Shown: positions 1-12,300 of the stretch, one piece after another
Position numbering within the stretch: position 1 is the stretch's first letter
Layout: each line of letters opens with the position of its first letter
Origin: Halichoerus grypus
Taxonomy: Eukaryota; Chordata; Mammalia; Carnivora; Phocidae
Length of the DNA: 64,000 nucleotides
Assembly (NCBI RefSeq): GCF_964656455.1
Contig: NC_135716.1
Span: 81,370,484 to 81,434,483, forward strand
Direction of reading: 5' to 3'
The notes under the pieces: model-generated
Told to the model about the DNA's origin: nothing
Seen by the model: the letters and a program-made list of their open reading frames with translations, nothing else
Databases searched by the model: none
Program-made: the position numbers and the translations under genes

Positions 1-809
1 AAGAAAGAACACTGTGTCTGAACAAGGACCTCAGGAAGAGGAGGAGGTATGTCTGGGACAGAGGTGGGAATTTTCTATAGCACAGTTTGCTGGCCAGAAT
101 TACTAAGCTGTAGTCTGGAACATCTGTTGGTGCCTTATGCTCAGTGAGAGGGAGTACATTTCAGCTGGCATCCCACCCCCGGTGACTGTAGTACCTGCTG
201 GCAATACCACGTTCATGAGGATCCCGAGGCCTCCAAGTGTGCAGGGAGCAGCTAGGGTGTGCGGACACTCCCCCACAGTGTTCTGTTCACTACTTGTATG
301 TCCTGTGCAGGCCTCTCCTGACACGGGGCTGCATCAGCCTGCTGTCTTTCTGTTATTTGAGCCATCTGAAAGACTGCTTAATGACTTTTATAGATGTTTA
401 ACTGCAAAATAGGGCCAGGCTTTGAGTCGATAACATAATAGTTCAAAAGGGTAACATAGCACTCTGTTGGCTTTACGTAGTAAATTTTTAAACAGTGCTG
501 GTTTCTGAGCTGTGGAGACTCAGTGCCTGGCAGGACTTTACTACATACTCTGACCCTCTTGTGGATTTGGAAGGATGGGATTTTTTTCAATACGTCCTAA
601 AAAGGGGATTAAAGTAACTTCAGAAATGTAATAGATACATGTGTGTATGTTTTTCTTAAAGAGTAGTGAAGAAATGATTAAATAAATTATGATTTTAGTT
701 TTCCCAAAATAATATTTATGTATGGTGAAGATAGCATTTCGAATTTGTGAGGAAATAAATGGAATATTCAGTCAGTGTTGTTATGGCACCAGGGAATCAC
801 TTGAGATGG
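1..809. other. PRKDC intron, no recognised element
   Basis: The stretch lies upstream of the first exon in the window. No splice-bounded frame matching the preceding DNA-PKcs residues was found, so the previous exon is outside the window. Short open frames here have no recognisable homology. Confidence 0.6.
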
Positions 810-925
810 GGAACTAACCTTTATTGAGCACTCCCTGTGAGCTATGTGGACTGATGCCTTTTATCCCCACATACTTTGCTCTTTCCTCATTTAGTAGATG
901 AGGGTAGGAAGCTTGCCATGTTCAC
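810..925 (+). repeat. MIR fragment
   Basis: The order CCTTTATTGAGCACTCCCTG, then TTTTATCCCCAC, then TCATTTAGTAGATGAGG matches the diverged core of an ancient mammalian-wide interspersed repeat in plus orientation. Confidence 0.5.
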
Positions 926-995
926 TCCTTATACCAACATTCCAAGTGCATCAGATTTTATCTTAAAATTAACACATTAAAAAAGCATTAGAGGA

Positions 996-1180
996 GGGGC
1001 GCCTGGGTGGCTCAGTTGGTTAAGCGACTGCCTTCGGCTCGGGTCATGATCTCAGGGTCCTGGGATCAAGCCCCGCATCGGGCTCCCTGCTCGGCAGGAA
1101 GCCTGCTTCTCCCTTCCCCACTCCCCCTGCTTGTGTTCCCTCTCTCTTTGTCAAATAAATAAATAAATAAAACTTAAAAA
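996..1180 (+). repeat. CAN SINE (tRNA-Lys-derived), with target duplication
   Basis: A full SINE with head GGGGCGCCTGGGTGGCTCAG, CT-rich body and (AAAT)n tail is flanked by perfect 15-bp copies of AAAAGCATTAGAGGA at 981-995 and 1181-1195. Confidence 0.95.
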
Positions 1181-1585
1181 AAAAGCATTAGAGGAAAAAA
1201 AAGATACATGAGCAAATTTTGAAAGTGGCCTTGGAATAAAAAGACAAAATCCAGAAGCTGTAAAGGAAAAGAATCAACACTTCCCTGCAGGGGAAAAAAA
1301 CAAAAATATATACAAAGTTAAAAAAAAAAACTGCCAGAAAAATATTTGCAACACATATTAGAGACAAAGAGCTGATGTCTCCCTCTAAAAAAAAATAGAC
1401 CAGTAGAAAATGGTCAGAGGAAATGCATGCATGATTTAATATGTAAGGAGAATAAAGATAGACCATTTACCCTTACTAAGAAAGAAACATGAAAATTAAA
1501 ATTAGATCTTTTCACCTCTCAGATTGACAATAAATTAAAAAAATTCATTGTCTCCTGTGTTGGATTTGTAGTCAACTGAATACAC

Positions 1586-2560
1586 TGTTTTTTAATTGAA
1601 TATATAATTGACATAACAATATCATAAGTTTCAGGCATACAGTAAAATGATTCAACAATTCTGTGCATTACTCAGGGCTCATCACGACAAGTATAGTTAA
1701 CATCTGTCATCATACCATGTTATTACAGTATTGTTACTGTATTCCCTATGCTGTACTTTACATCCCCGTGACTTATTTATTTTATAATTGGAAGTTTGTA
1801 CTTCTTAATCCCCATGAACTATTTTGCTCATCCTGCCACATCCCTCCCCTCTGGCAGCCCCTAGTTTGTTCTCTGTATTTATGCATCTGTTTCTGTTTTT
1901 TGTTTGTTCATTTGTTCTTTAGATTCCACATATAAGTAAAATCATATAATATTTGTCTTTCTTTGACTTATTTCACTTAGCATAATACCTACTGGGTCCA
2001 TCTGTGTAGTCACACATGGCAGGATGTCATTCTTACATAAACCACATCTTCATCATCCATTCATCTATTGATGGACACTTGGGTTGCTTTTATATCTTAG
2101 CTATTGTAAATAATGCTGCAATAAACATTAGGGTGCAGATATCTTTTTGAATTAGTGTTTTTGTTTTGAATAAATACCTAGAAGTAGAATTACTAGACTG
2201 TATGGTATTTCTATTTTTAACTTTTTGAAGAACCTCCTTACTGTTTTTTCCACAGTGGCTGCACCAATTTCCATTCCCACCAACAGTGCACAAGGGTTCC
2301 CTTTTCTCCACATCCTCACCAAAACTTGTTTCTTGTTTTTTGTTACTAGCTATTCTGACAGGTGTGAGGTGATATTTCATTGTGGTTTTGATTTGCATTT
2401 CCCTGTTGATGAGTGATGTTGAGTATCTTCATGTGTCTGTTGGCCATCTGTATGTCTTCTTTGGAAAAATGTTTACTCAGGTCTTCTGCCTATTTTTAAT
2501 CAGACTGTTTTTTTGGTGTTGAGTTACTTGAGTTTCCATTATGCTTTTAAAAAATAAAAA
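1586..2560 (-). repeat. L1M 3' end (3' UTR and end of ORF2)
   Basis: Read on the minus strand, 2398-2090 encodes an eroded ORF2 C-terminus starting MQIKTTMKYHLTPVR. The plus strand shows the usual inverted 3' UTR starting near TTGACATAACAATATCATAA. It is an old, 5'-truncated copy inside a PRKDC intron. Confidence 0.85.
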
Positions 2561-2575
2561 TATGAAAAATCATCT

Positions 2576-3062
2576 TGGAGGGAAATCTAGCAATGTTTTT
2601 TTATAGTTGTTAGTGTTCACACAGTAATGTTACTTCTAGAAATTTATCCTATGGGCACACATAGCACAAGTACAAAGAGAGAAACATGTAGAAATGTCCA
2701 CTGTAGCATTATCTGTAATAGCAAAACTTAGAAAATAACCTAAAAATTCATTATACATCAGTAATTAACTAAAACAGAATACTATACAGCTGTTAAAAAG
2801 AAAAGTAAATCTATCTATTCACCTAAGAAAAACCAGCAACAGTATATGTAGTCTGATTCCATTCTTGTAAAGAATGGATATTTGTGTACATACATACAAA
2901 ACATCTAAAAGAATGGAATGGTGCTTCAGTGGAATAAGAACTAAGAGGGCTGAGGGAGAAAAGATGTTTTATTTTAGACTTATGTCTGTTCTTATGCTTC
3001 TGATTATAGATACACATTTTTATATTGGGCACATAATACTTTTATAATAAAACAGTGTTAAA
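2576..3062 (+). repeat. Ancient L1 3' end (L1ME-like)
   Basis: Diverged plus-strand sequence with the hallmarks CTATACAGCTGTTAAAAAG and CTTTTATAATAAAACAG of an old L1 3' terminus. It finishes 40 nt before a PRKDC exon. Confidence 0.6.
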
Positions 3063-3102
3063 AGTTTTATTCATTATTAAATTACAGCTCTCTTTGTTTT
3101 AG

Positions 3103-3314
3103 ATTTCTTCCATTCCTTGCTGGCAGTTCATTGGCTGGATCAGCCATATGGTGGCCTTATTGGACAAAGAGGAAGCTGTTGCTGTCCAGCACACTGTGGA
3201 AGAGATTGCTAATAACTATCCACAGGCAATTGTCTACCCATTTATAATAAGTAATGAAAGCTATTCCTTCAAAGATACTTCTACTGGTCATAAGAATAAG
3301 GAGTTTGTGGCCAG
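3103..3314 (+). CDS. PRKDC: PRKDC coding exon 1 of 13 in window (FAT domain end)
   Basis: The exon opens in phase 0 after a TTTGTTTTAG acceptor and closes at GGCCAG|GTGGGT inside an Arg codon. It encodes window residues 1-70, including the stretch [16 protein letters not shown] and the conserved IVYPFIIS and [12 protein letters not shown] segments. This is the last helical part of the FAT region, which cradles the kinase. An old L1 3' end finishes only about 40 bases upstream, so the acceptor's pyrimidine tract abuts repeat-derived sequence. Confidence 0.95.
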
Positions 3315-6300
3315 GTGGGTTGATCAAGTACTATAGGTTATAGAATGTATGGTAGAAGCAAACATATGGGGGCTCAGTCAGTGGAGCACAGGACTCCTGG
3401 TCTTGGGGTCCTGAGGTCAAGCCCCATGTTGGGCATAGAGCTTACTTAAAAAAGAAAAAAACAAACAAACACATGGAAGCTTGTGTTTGTCTTCAAATTA
3501 ATTAGAGCCGTTATTTAAAAAATAGAAAATCTTAGACATCTATTTGTTGAATGTATCTACCCCAGGTATGTTATTTGTCACAGAATTTCTTCCCTTTTTT
3601 AAAAAGATTTTATTCATTTATTTGAGAGAGAGAGAGTGAGAGAGAGAAAGCATGAAAGGGGAGAGGGTCACAGGGAGAAGCAGACTCCCCACTGAGCAAG
3701 GAGCCCAATGCAGGACTCGATCCCAGGACCCTGGGATCATGACCTGAGCTGAAGGCAGATGCTTAACCCACTGCTTTTTTTTTCTTTTAAAGTAAACTAC
3801 AGCCAACGTGGGACTCCCAACTTACAACCCAGAGATCAAGAGTTGCATGCTCTACTGACTGAGCCAGCCATGTGCCCCTGAATTTCTTTCCTTTTTTAAA
3901 ATACATTTCATCTTAGAATGATATTCGTGAAACATTCTGTCTTATAATAGTAACAGTTGACAGTAATAGCTGATTGAGGCAGACTAGATGAGATGCTTTT
4001 TGAAATCAGTTCCTGAAATTGTTCTTTAATTCAAAATACCTGGGAAGTCCCTCTTAATAAGGATTCAGTAGGCTGCCTGAAGTGCCATCCTTTTCATTTT
4101 TCCTTTTGATTTATAAGTGGAGACTGTTGACATAGCTAGCAATGATGTATTAGTTTTGCAAGAATACTTGGTAAATACATGGTGTTTTAGGCATTCTCTG
4201 TTAAGAGCTTTTTTTGTCATGAGTTCATTTGTCTTATTAGAGTGTTTGTTTCTGAGAAGACAAGAGTAAGACACCACTTTTGTCATGGTTTGTGGTGGGT
4301 TGGCTGCGCAAATCCCATCTGCCACTGATGGTACACTGCCCACCCCTGGTGGTGTCTCTCAACACAGTCAACTGCAACATGATTAATTTTTTTAAAAAGA
4401 AAAAAGAGGGGCGTCTGGGTGGCTCAGTCGGTTGAGTGTCCAACTCTTGATTTCAGCTCAGGTCATGGTCTCAGGATCGTGGGATGGCAAGCCCATTGTC
4501 AGGTTCCTTGCTCAGTGGGGAGTCTGCTGGAGATTCTCTCTCTCCCTCTGCCCCTCCCCCACCTTGCGCACGTGCACGCTCTCTCTCAAATAAATCTTTT
4601 TTAGAAAAAGGGAAAGGTTTGAAAGTATGTTGAGAAAGTGGCCTTTTCTTTTATAACTTCAGAAAAAGTATGTATCGAACTGTGTACATCAAAATGTGAA
4701 CATTTGCAAAGAGATTTGCTTTCCCCTTGTCTAAAAAGCTCACCTCTTGATAGAATACATACTTTGTACTTCATCTAATATTGAACAAAATTTTAAAATT
4801 GCTCCTTCCCTGGACTATTGGTAATATATAGTTTTATATATGACTATAAATAATTGTATATAAATAAACTGTGGGCCTTGATCTTTGGAGGATGTTTGAT
4901 TACCTAAACTTGGTAATTGTTTTATAGGATTAAAATTAAGTTGGATCAAGGAGGAGTGATTCAAGATTTTATTAGTGCCCTAGAACAGCTCTCTAATCCT
5001 GAAATGCTCTTTAAGGTAATGTAATAGCTTCTAGCTCATAAAACATAGAATTTGGATAAAACCTACTTGCAGTCAACTTGGTTTTTCTTTTTTTTTCTGC
5101 ACAGGATTGGATTGATGATATCAAAGTCGAACTGGCAAAAACTCCTGTTAATAAAAAAAACATTGAAAAGATGTATGAAAGAATGTATGCAGCTTTGGGA
5201 GACCCAAGGGTTCCAGGCCTTGGGGTTTTCAGAAGGAGGTTTATTCAGGTATGGATAGGTGGCAGCCTGCCTTTATAATAATGTAATCATTGTGAAGATC
5301 ACTATTTATATTTGCTGGTTTGTTAATAATCCTAGTTTTAAAATGTCTGTTAAATTTGTAAACTTTTCTTCAGATCTAATGCTTTCTGAGAGATAGTGAT
5401 GCACATATTTAGGTGAGATAGTGGCAGGTGGGGCTATTAATAGATAAAACCATGGGGTTTGTATTGTATTCTGTTCTTCATGCTCAAATTTTTAGATTTG
5501 AAGGTTATATGTAGTTTAATATATTTGTTAAATTTTTTTAATTTAAATTTTATTAGTTAACATATAGTGCACTATTGGCTTCTGGGGTAGAATTCAGTGG
5601 TTCATCACTTACATACAACACCCAGTGCTCACCACAAGTGCCCTCCTTAATGCTGTAGTTTAATATTTTTAATTCTCGTAACAATTTGAATGTTGGATCA
5701 AGAAAATATTTGTATTGTGTACAAGTTGGTGACCATTTTGAGCCCTTCCCTCTGTCCAAGGCATACGCCTGGATGCTACAGGACATACAAAGAGAAGACA
5801 GACCCAGTTCCTGAATTCAAAGAGATTGTCTGACAAATACAGTATATAAAGAACTGTGGCTTGAGAACAAGTATGATACATGAAATCTGTTTCTGAAGTT
5901 GCCCTAGAGTTGAAAGGAAGAGAATACCCCCCAGTTTGGAGGGAATCAGGAGAGCCCCTTGGAGCCAGTAGAGAACAAAATGAACCTTGAAATGTCCAGA
6001 TTTCACAGCACCATGCCTTGTGCTTGTTGCTCCCTTTACATGGGTTTACCTTCTCTCCGTCCATCTGGAGAACTCACACTTAGACACTTGGCTTATGCAT
6101 CATTTCTCCTGTAGAGCCTTCCCTGAACCTCCTTACCCAACAAGATTTAGATACTCCTTCTCTGTTGTGTAACACACCATATGTACACCTCTATTAGCAT
6201 TAATCACTGATTTTTGTTCTAATTCTTGTCAAATTACCTTTGTTTCATAAACTTCAAGAAATATAATAGCATTAGGAGAAGTCCTGGTACTCATATTGCC

Positions 6301-9300
6301 AGAGTTCTCAAGTTTCACAGTCTCTAGTGCAAAGGAAGATCTTTGTCTCTTCTGGTTTTTTTAAATAACTGCTTTATTAAGATATAATTCACACACCCTA
6401 TAATCCATCTATTTTAAGTGTACAATGCGGGGCGCCTGGGTGGCTCAGTCGTTAAGTGTCTGCCTTCGGCTCAGGTCACGATCCCAGGGTCCTGGGATAG
6501 AGCCCCACATCGGGCTCCCTGCTCCATGGGAAGCCTGCTTCTCCCTCTCCCACTCCCCCTGCTTGTTTTCCCTCTCTCGCTCTCTCTCTCTCTATTAAAT
6601 AAATAAAATCTTTAAAAAAAATAATAAAGTGTAAAATGCTATAGTTTTTTTGTATTAGTTTTTATTATATTTACAGAGTTGTATAAACATTACACATCAG
6701 TTTTAGAACATTTTCTCTTTTTTTAAAGATTTTTTTAAAGATTTTACTTATTTGAGAGAGAGCGGGCACGAGTGGTGGTGGAGGGAGGGTTGGGCAGAGG
6801 CAGGAGAAGCAGGCTCCTCACTGAGCAGGGAGCCCAGTATGGGGCTCAATCTTAGGACCCTGGGATCACGACCTGAACCAAAGGCAGTTGCTTAACCGAG
6901 TCACCCAAGCACCTCTTTTTAAAGATTTCATTTATTTATTTGAGAGAGAGAGAAAACAAGAGTGAGAGCAAACATGAGGTGGGAGGAGAGTGGGAGAAGC
7001 AGACTCCCCACTGAGCAGGGAGCCTGATGCAGGGCTTGATCCCAGGACCCTGAGATCATGGCCTGAGCTGAAGTCAGCTGCTTAACCAACTGAGCCACCC
7101 AGGTGCCCCCAGAACATTTTTATCACCCCTGAAAGCCCATACCTGTTAGCAGTTACTCCCAATCCCCCCCCTCCTGTCACCCCAGACAACCACTAAAGTA
7201 CTTTGTTTCTGTAGATTTGCCTCTTCTGGACATTCTGTATAAATGGAATCTTACAACATGTGACTGGCTTCTTTCACCCAGTGTGATGTTTTCAGAGTTC
7301 ATCCATGCTGTAGCATGTATCAGTGGTCATTCCTTTTTATTGCTGTATATTATTCTACTGTAAGGACATGCCACGTTGTGTTTATCCTTTTGTCAGTGGA
7401 TGGACATTTGGAGTGTTCCGTGTCTTAGCTGTTATGAATGCTGCTGCTGTGAATATCTGTGTATAGGTTCTTCTGGGGAGATCCTTGGGAGTGGAAAACC
7501 CTTTTTCTCTTTAGCTCTTCCTTTAATTTATGAATTAATTAGACTTGTGGACAGGGATTTTGTCTTGTTCACCTCTTCTCTCCACCTCCTAGAATGCTGC
7601 CTGACGTGAAACTGGCATCTTGAATTAGATGAATAATTGGTATAGTTTTGATAAGTAGAGATAGATTTTGGTGGGTTCTTTAGGTACATTTCTACTTAGG
7701 GTAGTTTTTGTTAATGGTATGAATGTGGGATCATACAGGACTATCTGTTACCTACATGTGACCAGTGATATATCCTTAAAAGTGAAGATGAAACCAACTC
7801 TCTGTACTTCATGTTATGACATAATAGTGCTAGGCTCTACATCGTATCAAATCTGTCTCACAGTACTGAATATACAAGAACCTCAGAACAGGAAATAGAC
7901 ATACTGCAAATATACTTAAAGTCAATGTACTAGCATTAATAAAATTTATAAAATTGTAGAACACTAGATTTGGAAAAGTATTTCTGTTTGTTTTTTCTTA
8001 AACCAGTGGTCTACATGTGTTTTCTGTAAAGGTCCAAATTTTCGATTTTCAGGCCATATCATTCTCATGTTACGAGTACTCAAATCTGTCATCCTAGTGC
8101 GAAAGCAGCCCTGGACAGTATGTAAGTGAATAGACATGGTCGGCAGGATTCCAATAAAATTTTATTTATAAAAACAGGCAGTGGGCTTTGACTTGCAGGC
8201 TGTAGTTTGCCATACCTTGTTCTAAACAAAGAAGCTAGGTCTGACAAACAGGAGACTTGCCCTGTATCAAATGGAGAGAATGGCAGAACGGCAACTGATG
8301 CCAAGTCCTCTAGCACAGTGGAACTGGTCCATCACCTGTGAGAAAGCTTTACTGTTCTGCAGCCTTCCCCCATCTGCCCTGCTCTCAGGATGCTCTGACC
8401 CCTGCCCCAGACAGAGGGCAGACTATTTCATCATAGTTTGCTATCTGTTTCTCTCCTCAATCAGTGTGAGAATATCGACAGCAGCCCTGTTCATTGGTTC
8501 ATGTAGAATATTACTGTGCAGTCCCCAGTGAAGACTGAATTCATGTCCATTTCTTTTCCCTCCATGCTGGGTACCAGAAGGCTCTACCCTGGAAATCTAT
8601 TAGGGTAGATCACTGTTCTTCCCAGCTGTTGCTGAGCACAGCTGCATCCAGCTCTAACCTAGGGAGAGTATCATATCGGCAGAAACATATACCTCCATCA
8701 TTCCTACCAGGCATGATACTTGTTTTGAGGTTTTAATTCTAGTACCTTGGAAAATCAATCTAGAACTTTCTGCTTCATACCAAATTAACACATAATTCGC
8801 ATTAATTAAAATAATAATCTACCAAAACAGAATTGCCTCAGATTTCACTTCAGAGGGCATTATGCCATTCACATATGTTGTTGATGCTGATTATGTTTGG
8901 GAAATAGCTAATCTGTTCATGTATTCTAAGAACTGGAGATTGTTTCTGTACTTTCAATCCATTTATAGATTAAAGAATAAATTTGTTTTATATATGTCAA
9001 TTTTCCTGTAATGGATTATCTTAAAATAGGACATATATTTTGTTTATACCAGATTTATGTTTTGGGATGAGTTTTAAATTTGGTAAAAAATTTTTAAAAA
9101 TTAAAGATGATTGGGGGCGCCTGGGTGGCTCAGTCGTTAAGCGTCTGCCTTCAGCTCAGGTCATGATCCCAGGGTCCTGGGATCGAGCCCCACATCGGGC
9201 TCTTTGCTCAGTGGGAAGCCTGCTTCTCTCTCTCCCACTCCCTCTGCTTGTGTTCCCTCTCTCGCTGTCTCTGTCTCTGTCAAATAAATAAATGAAAATC

Positions 9301-12300
9301 TTTTAAAAAAAAATTAAAGATGATTGGGTAAATCTTGATGACTATTATTAAGCCACTATTAGTGATTCTCTTTTGTTTTTTAGGGTTTTTTTTTGATATC
9401 AGGATTATAATTTAAATAAATATTTGAGTAGAGACTAATACAAACAAATATTGGTTATGTGCCAAGATAAAGTACTTCTAATAATTGCTTTTATAAATAT
9501 AAATTATCTATAAAAGTACAGATTTGAAGGGGTACATGCACCCCAATGTTTATAGCAGCATTATCAACAATAGCCAAACTATGGACAGAGCCCACATGTC
9601 CATCAACTGATGAATGGATAAAGAAGATGTGGTGTATATATACAATGGAATATTACTTAGCCATCAAAAAACGAAATCTTGCCATTTTCAGTGACATGGA
9701 TGGAGCTAGAGTGTATTATGCTAAGTGAAATAAGTCAGAGAAAGACAAACACCATTTGATCTCACTCATATGTGGAATTTAAGAAAGAAAACAGATGAAC
9801 ATATGGGAAGGGGGAAAAGAAAAAAAAGGAGAGAGAAAGCCATAAGAGACCCTTAAAGATAGAGAACAAACTGGGAGTTCACGGAGGGTGGTGGGTGGGG
9901 CTGGGCTAAATGGGTGATGAGTATTAAGGAAAGCACTTGTTGCGATGAGCACTGGGTGTTGTATGTATGTGAGGAATCACTGACTTCTACTCCTGAAGCT
10001 GATATTGCACTGTATGCTTACCAAAATTTAAATTAAAAAATAATAATAAAAGAAATATAAATTATCTAAATAATGTTTATACTGGCTTGTGATCCAAAAT
10101 AATGGTTTAAAGACCTTTATTGCTCTTTAGCTCTGATGAAGAATCACAGGCTTTTCATTTTTGTTCAATTACTCCCTTTATTTAGTACCTCGTTCCTAAT
10201 TACTCCTGCTGTCATAATGATGTAGATTAGTAGGGGCACTTGGGTGGCTCAGTTGGTTAAGCGACTGCCTTCAGCTCATGATCCTGGAGTCCCAGGATCG
10301 AGTCCCACATCGGACTCCCTGCTTGGCAGGGAGTCTGCTTCTCCCTCTGACCCTCCCCTCTCTCATGCTCTGTCTCATTCTTTCTCTCTCAAATAAATAA
10401 ATAAAAAATCTTTAATTTAAAAATAAAATGATGTAGATTAGTAACTAGACAATGGACACAAAGAGGTTAAAAGGTTTTTAAGCCCTTATTAGAACCTATG
10501 ATTAGAATTTATGATTCTAAGTCATTACTAACTGTATCCTTTCTGTCTTTTCAGAGGAACACAAAAAAAGGCAGGCTTCATTGAGTTTAGAGTATTAAAA
10601 CATTCAAGGAAAGCAAAAGTATAAATCTAGAACCTTTCCCAAATTTCAAACTAAACATTAATATATAATGTAAATTATTATTAATTTCAGGCTTTTGGAA
10701 AAGAATTTGATAAACACTTTGGGAAAGGAGGTTCTAAGCTACCTGGAATGAAACTCCGTGACTTTACCGACATTACCGACTCACTATTTTATAAAATGTG
10801 CAGAGACTCAAAGCCACCTGGGAATCTGAAAGAATGCTCACCCTGGATGAGTGACTTCAAAGTAGAATTTTTGAGAAATGAGCTGGAGATTCCTGGTGAG
10901 TTTACCCTTGGGGTGACAAAACTGGACTTTAAGGAGAATAGTGGTATAGCAGGGACTCTTTATTTCTAAAAATAGGAATTTTGGGTTCTTGATAGTTACC
11001 TTTTTTTTTTTTTTTTTTTAAAGAATTCAAGATTTTGCCATACCTTTTTGTCATTAGGAGAATCTATTACTATTCATGAGTACACTGAACTAATGTCTAA
11101 TTAGATTATAGTTTTCTTACTTTTCCCGAGTATACAAGTATTCAGACTTCCATTTAATAATGTAACTGGTAATTTCCTCTGAACATACCCATGCTTTGCT
11201 CCTAAATAACTTTTCTTCAGAAATGTAGTACAGGTATAAATGCAAATCACTTCCGTGGATGTGTATGTTGGTCCCATTTAAAATGACGAGATAATGATAA
11301 ATGACTTACCTTCAGGACAAAGAAGTGTGACATTGAGGATAGAGACACACAACAAGTTGTTCTGATGTGAACACAGCATGATTTTTCAAAGACAATCTTT
11401 ATACATTCCATGTTCTTCACCCTGGAATTTGCCAAAGAAATGTTTTATTATGGTTATTTATATACTTATCTAGTGGATATAAAAACAAATTGGAGACTTT
11501 TCTTTGTTATTATTAACAGCTCTGCATTGCATGAAGAAAAACTGAAAATGTAAGCCTCCTCGTATGTAGCTAGATTCTCCTTGAAATAAAGTGTTCTAGC
11601 TTAATGCATTATTTTTCCTGTTTGGAATTTGTCTACTCCATTAGAATAGGAAGCTAACTTCCATTAGTCAAATTGAGAAATAATAGCATTACTTAAAACA
11701 ACTCAAATTTTGGGGGGCGCTTAGGTGGCTCGGTTGGTTAAGCATCCAACTCTTGCTTTCAGCTCAGGTCATGATCTCAAGGTTGTGAGATCAAGCCACC
11801 ATCAGGTGCCTCACTTAGCGGGGATTCTGCTTGAGAGTCTCTCTCTGCCCCTCTCCCCCACCCCACCCCCCAAACATAGGTGCTCTTTCTCTGTTTCTCT
11901 CTTTAACATAAATAAATAAATCTTTTTAAGTCACGTTTTTTTAAAACGAAAACTTTTAGTAAAAAATTGTATCATATAGCTTTTTAAAAATTGTTATTAG
12001 CTCGGGGCGCCTGGGTGGCTCAGTCGTTAAGGGTCTGCCTTCGGCTCAGGTCATGATCCCAGGGTCCTGGGATCGAGCCCCGCATCGGGCTCCCTGCTCC
12101 GCGGGAGGCCTGCTTCTCCCTCTCCCACTCCCCCTGCTTGTGTTCCCTCTCTCGCTGTCTCTCTCTCTGTCAAATAAATAAATAAAATCTTTAAAAAAAA
12201 AAAAAATAATTGTTATTAGCTCAATAGGTATGTGTTAAAAATACAGGGTTCTGTAACAAACTATATCTAAGTAAGGCTTCTGTGGTTTGTCTTAGGTCAA

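Larger units (their letters stand above)
6368..7490 (-). repeat. L1M 3' end fragment, host of three nested SINEs
   Basis: Pieces at 6368-6428, 6627-6719 and 7111-7490 together form one inverted L1M end (TTAAGATATAATTCACACAC, CCACTAAAGTACTTTG, GTCAGTGGATGGACATTTGG). The insertions between the pieces have target duplications, so the L1 predates them. Confidence 0.75.

Noticed and set aside
103..412. Overlapping open frames on both strands at the left edge as a possible PRKDC exon or other gene
   Set aside because: No similarity to DNA-PKcs residues preceding ISSIPCWQF, no convincing paired splice sites, and both strands are open by chance.
5669..6064. 131-codon minus-strand frame as a novel gene
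   Set aside because: No recognisable domain or motif and overlapping alternative frames; it lies within a PRKDC intron and ends amid repeat-like sequence.
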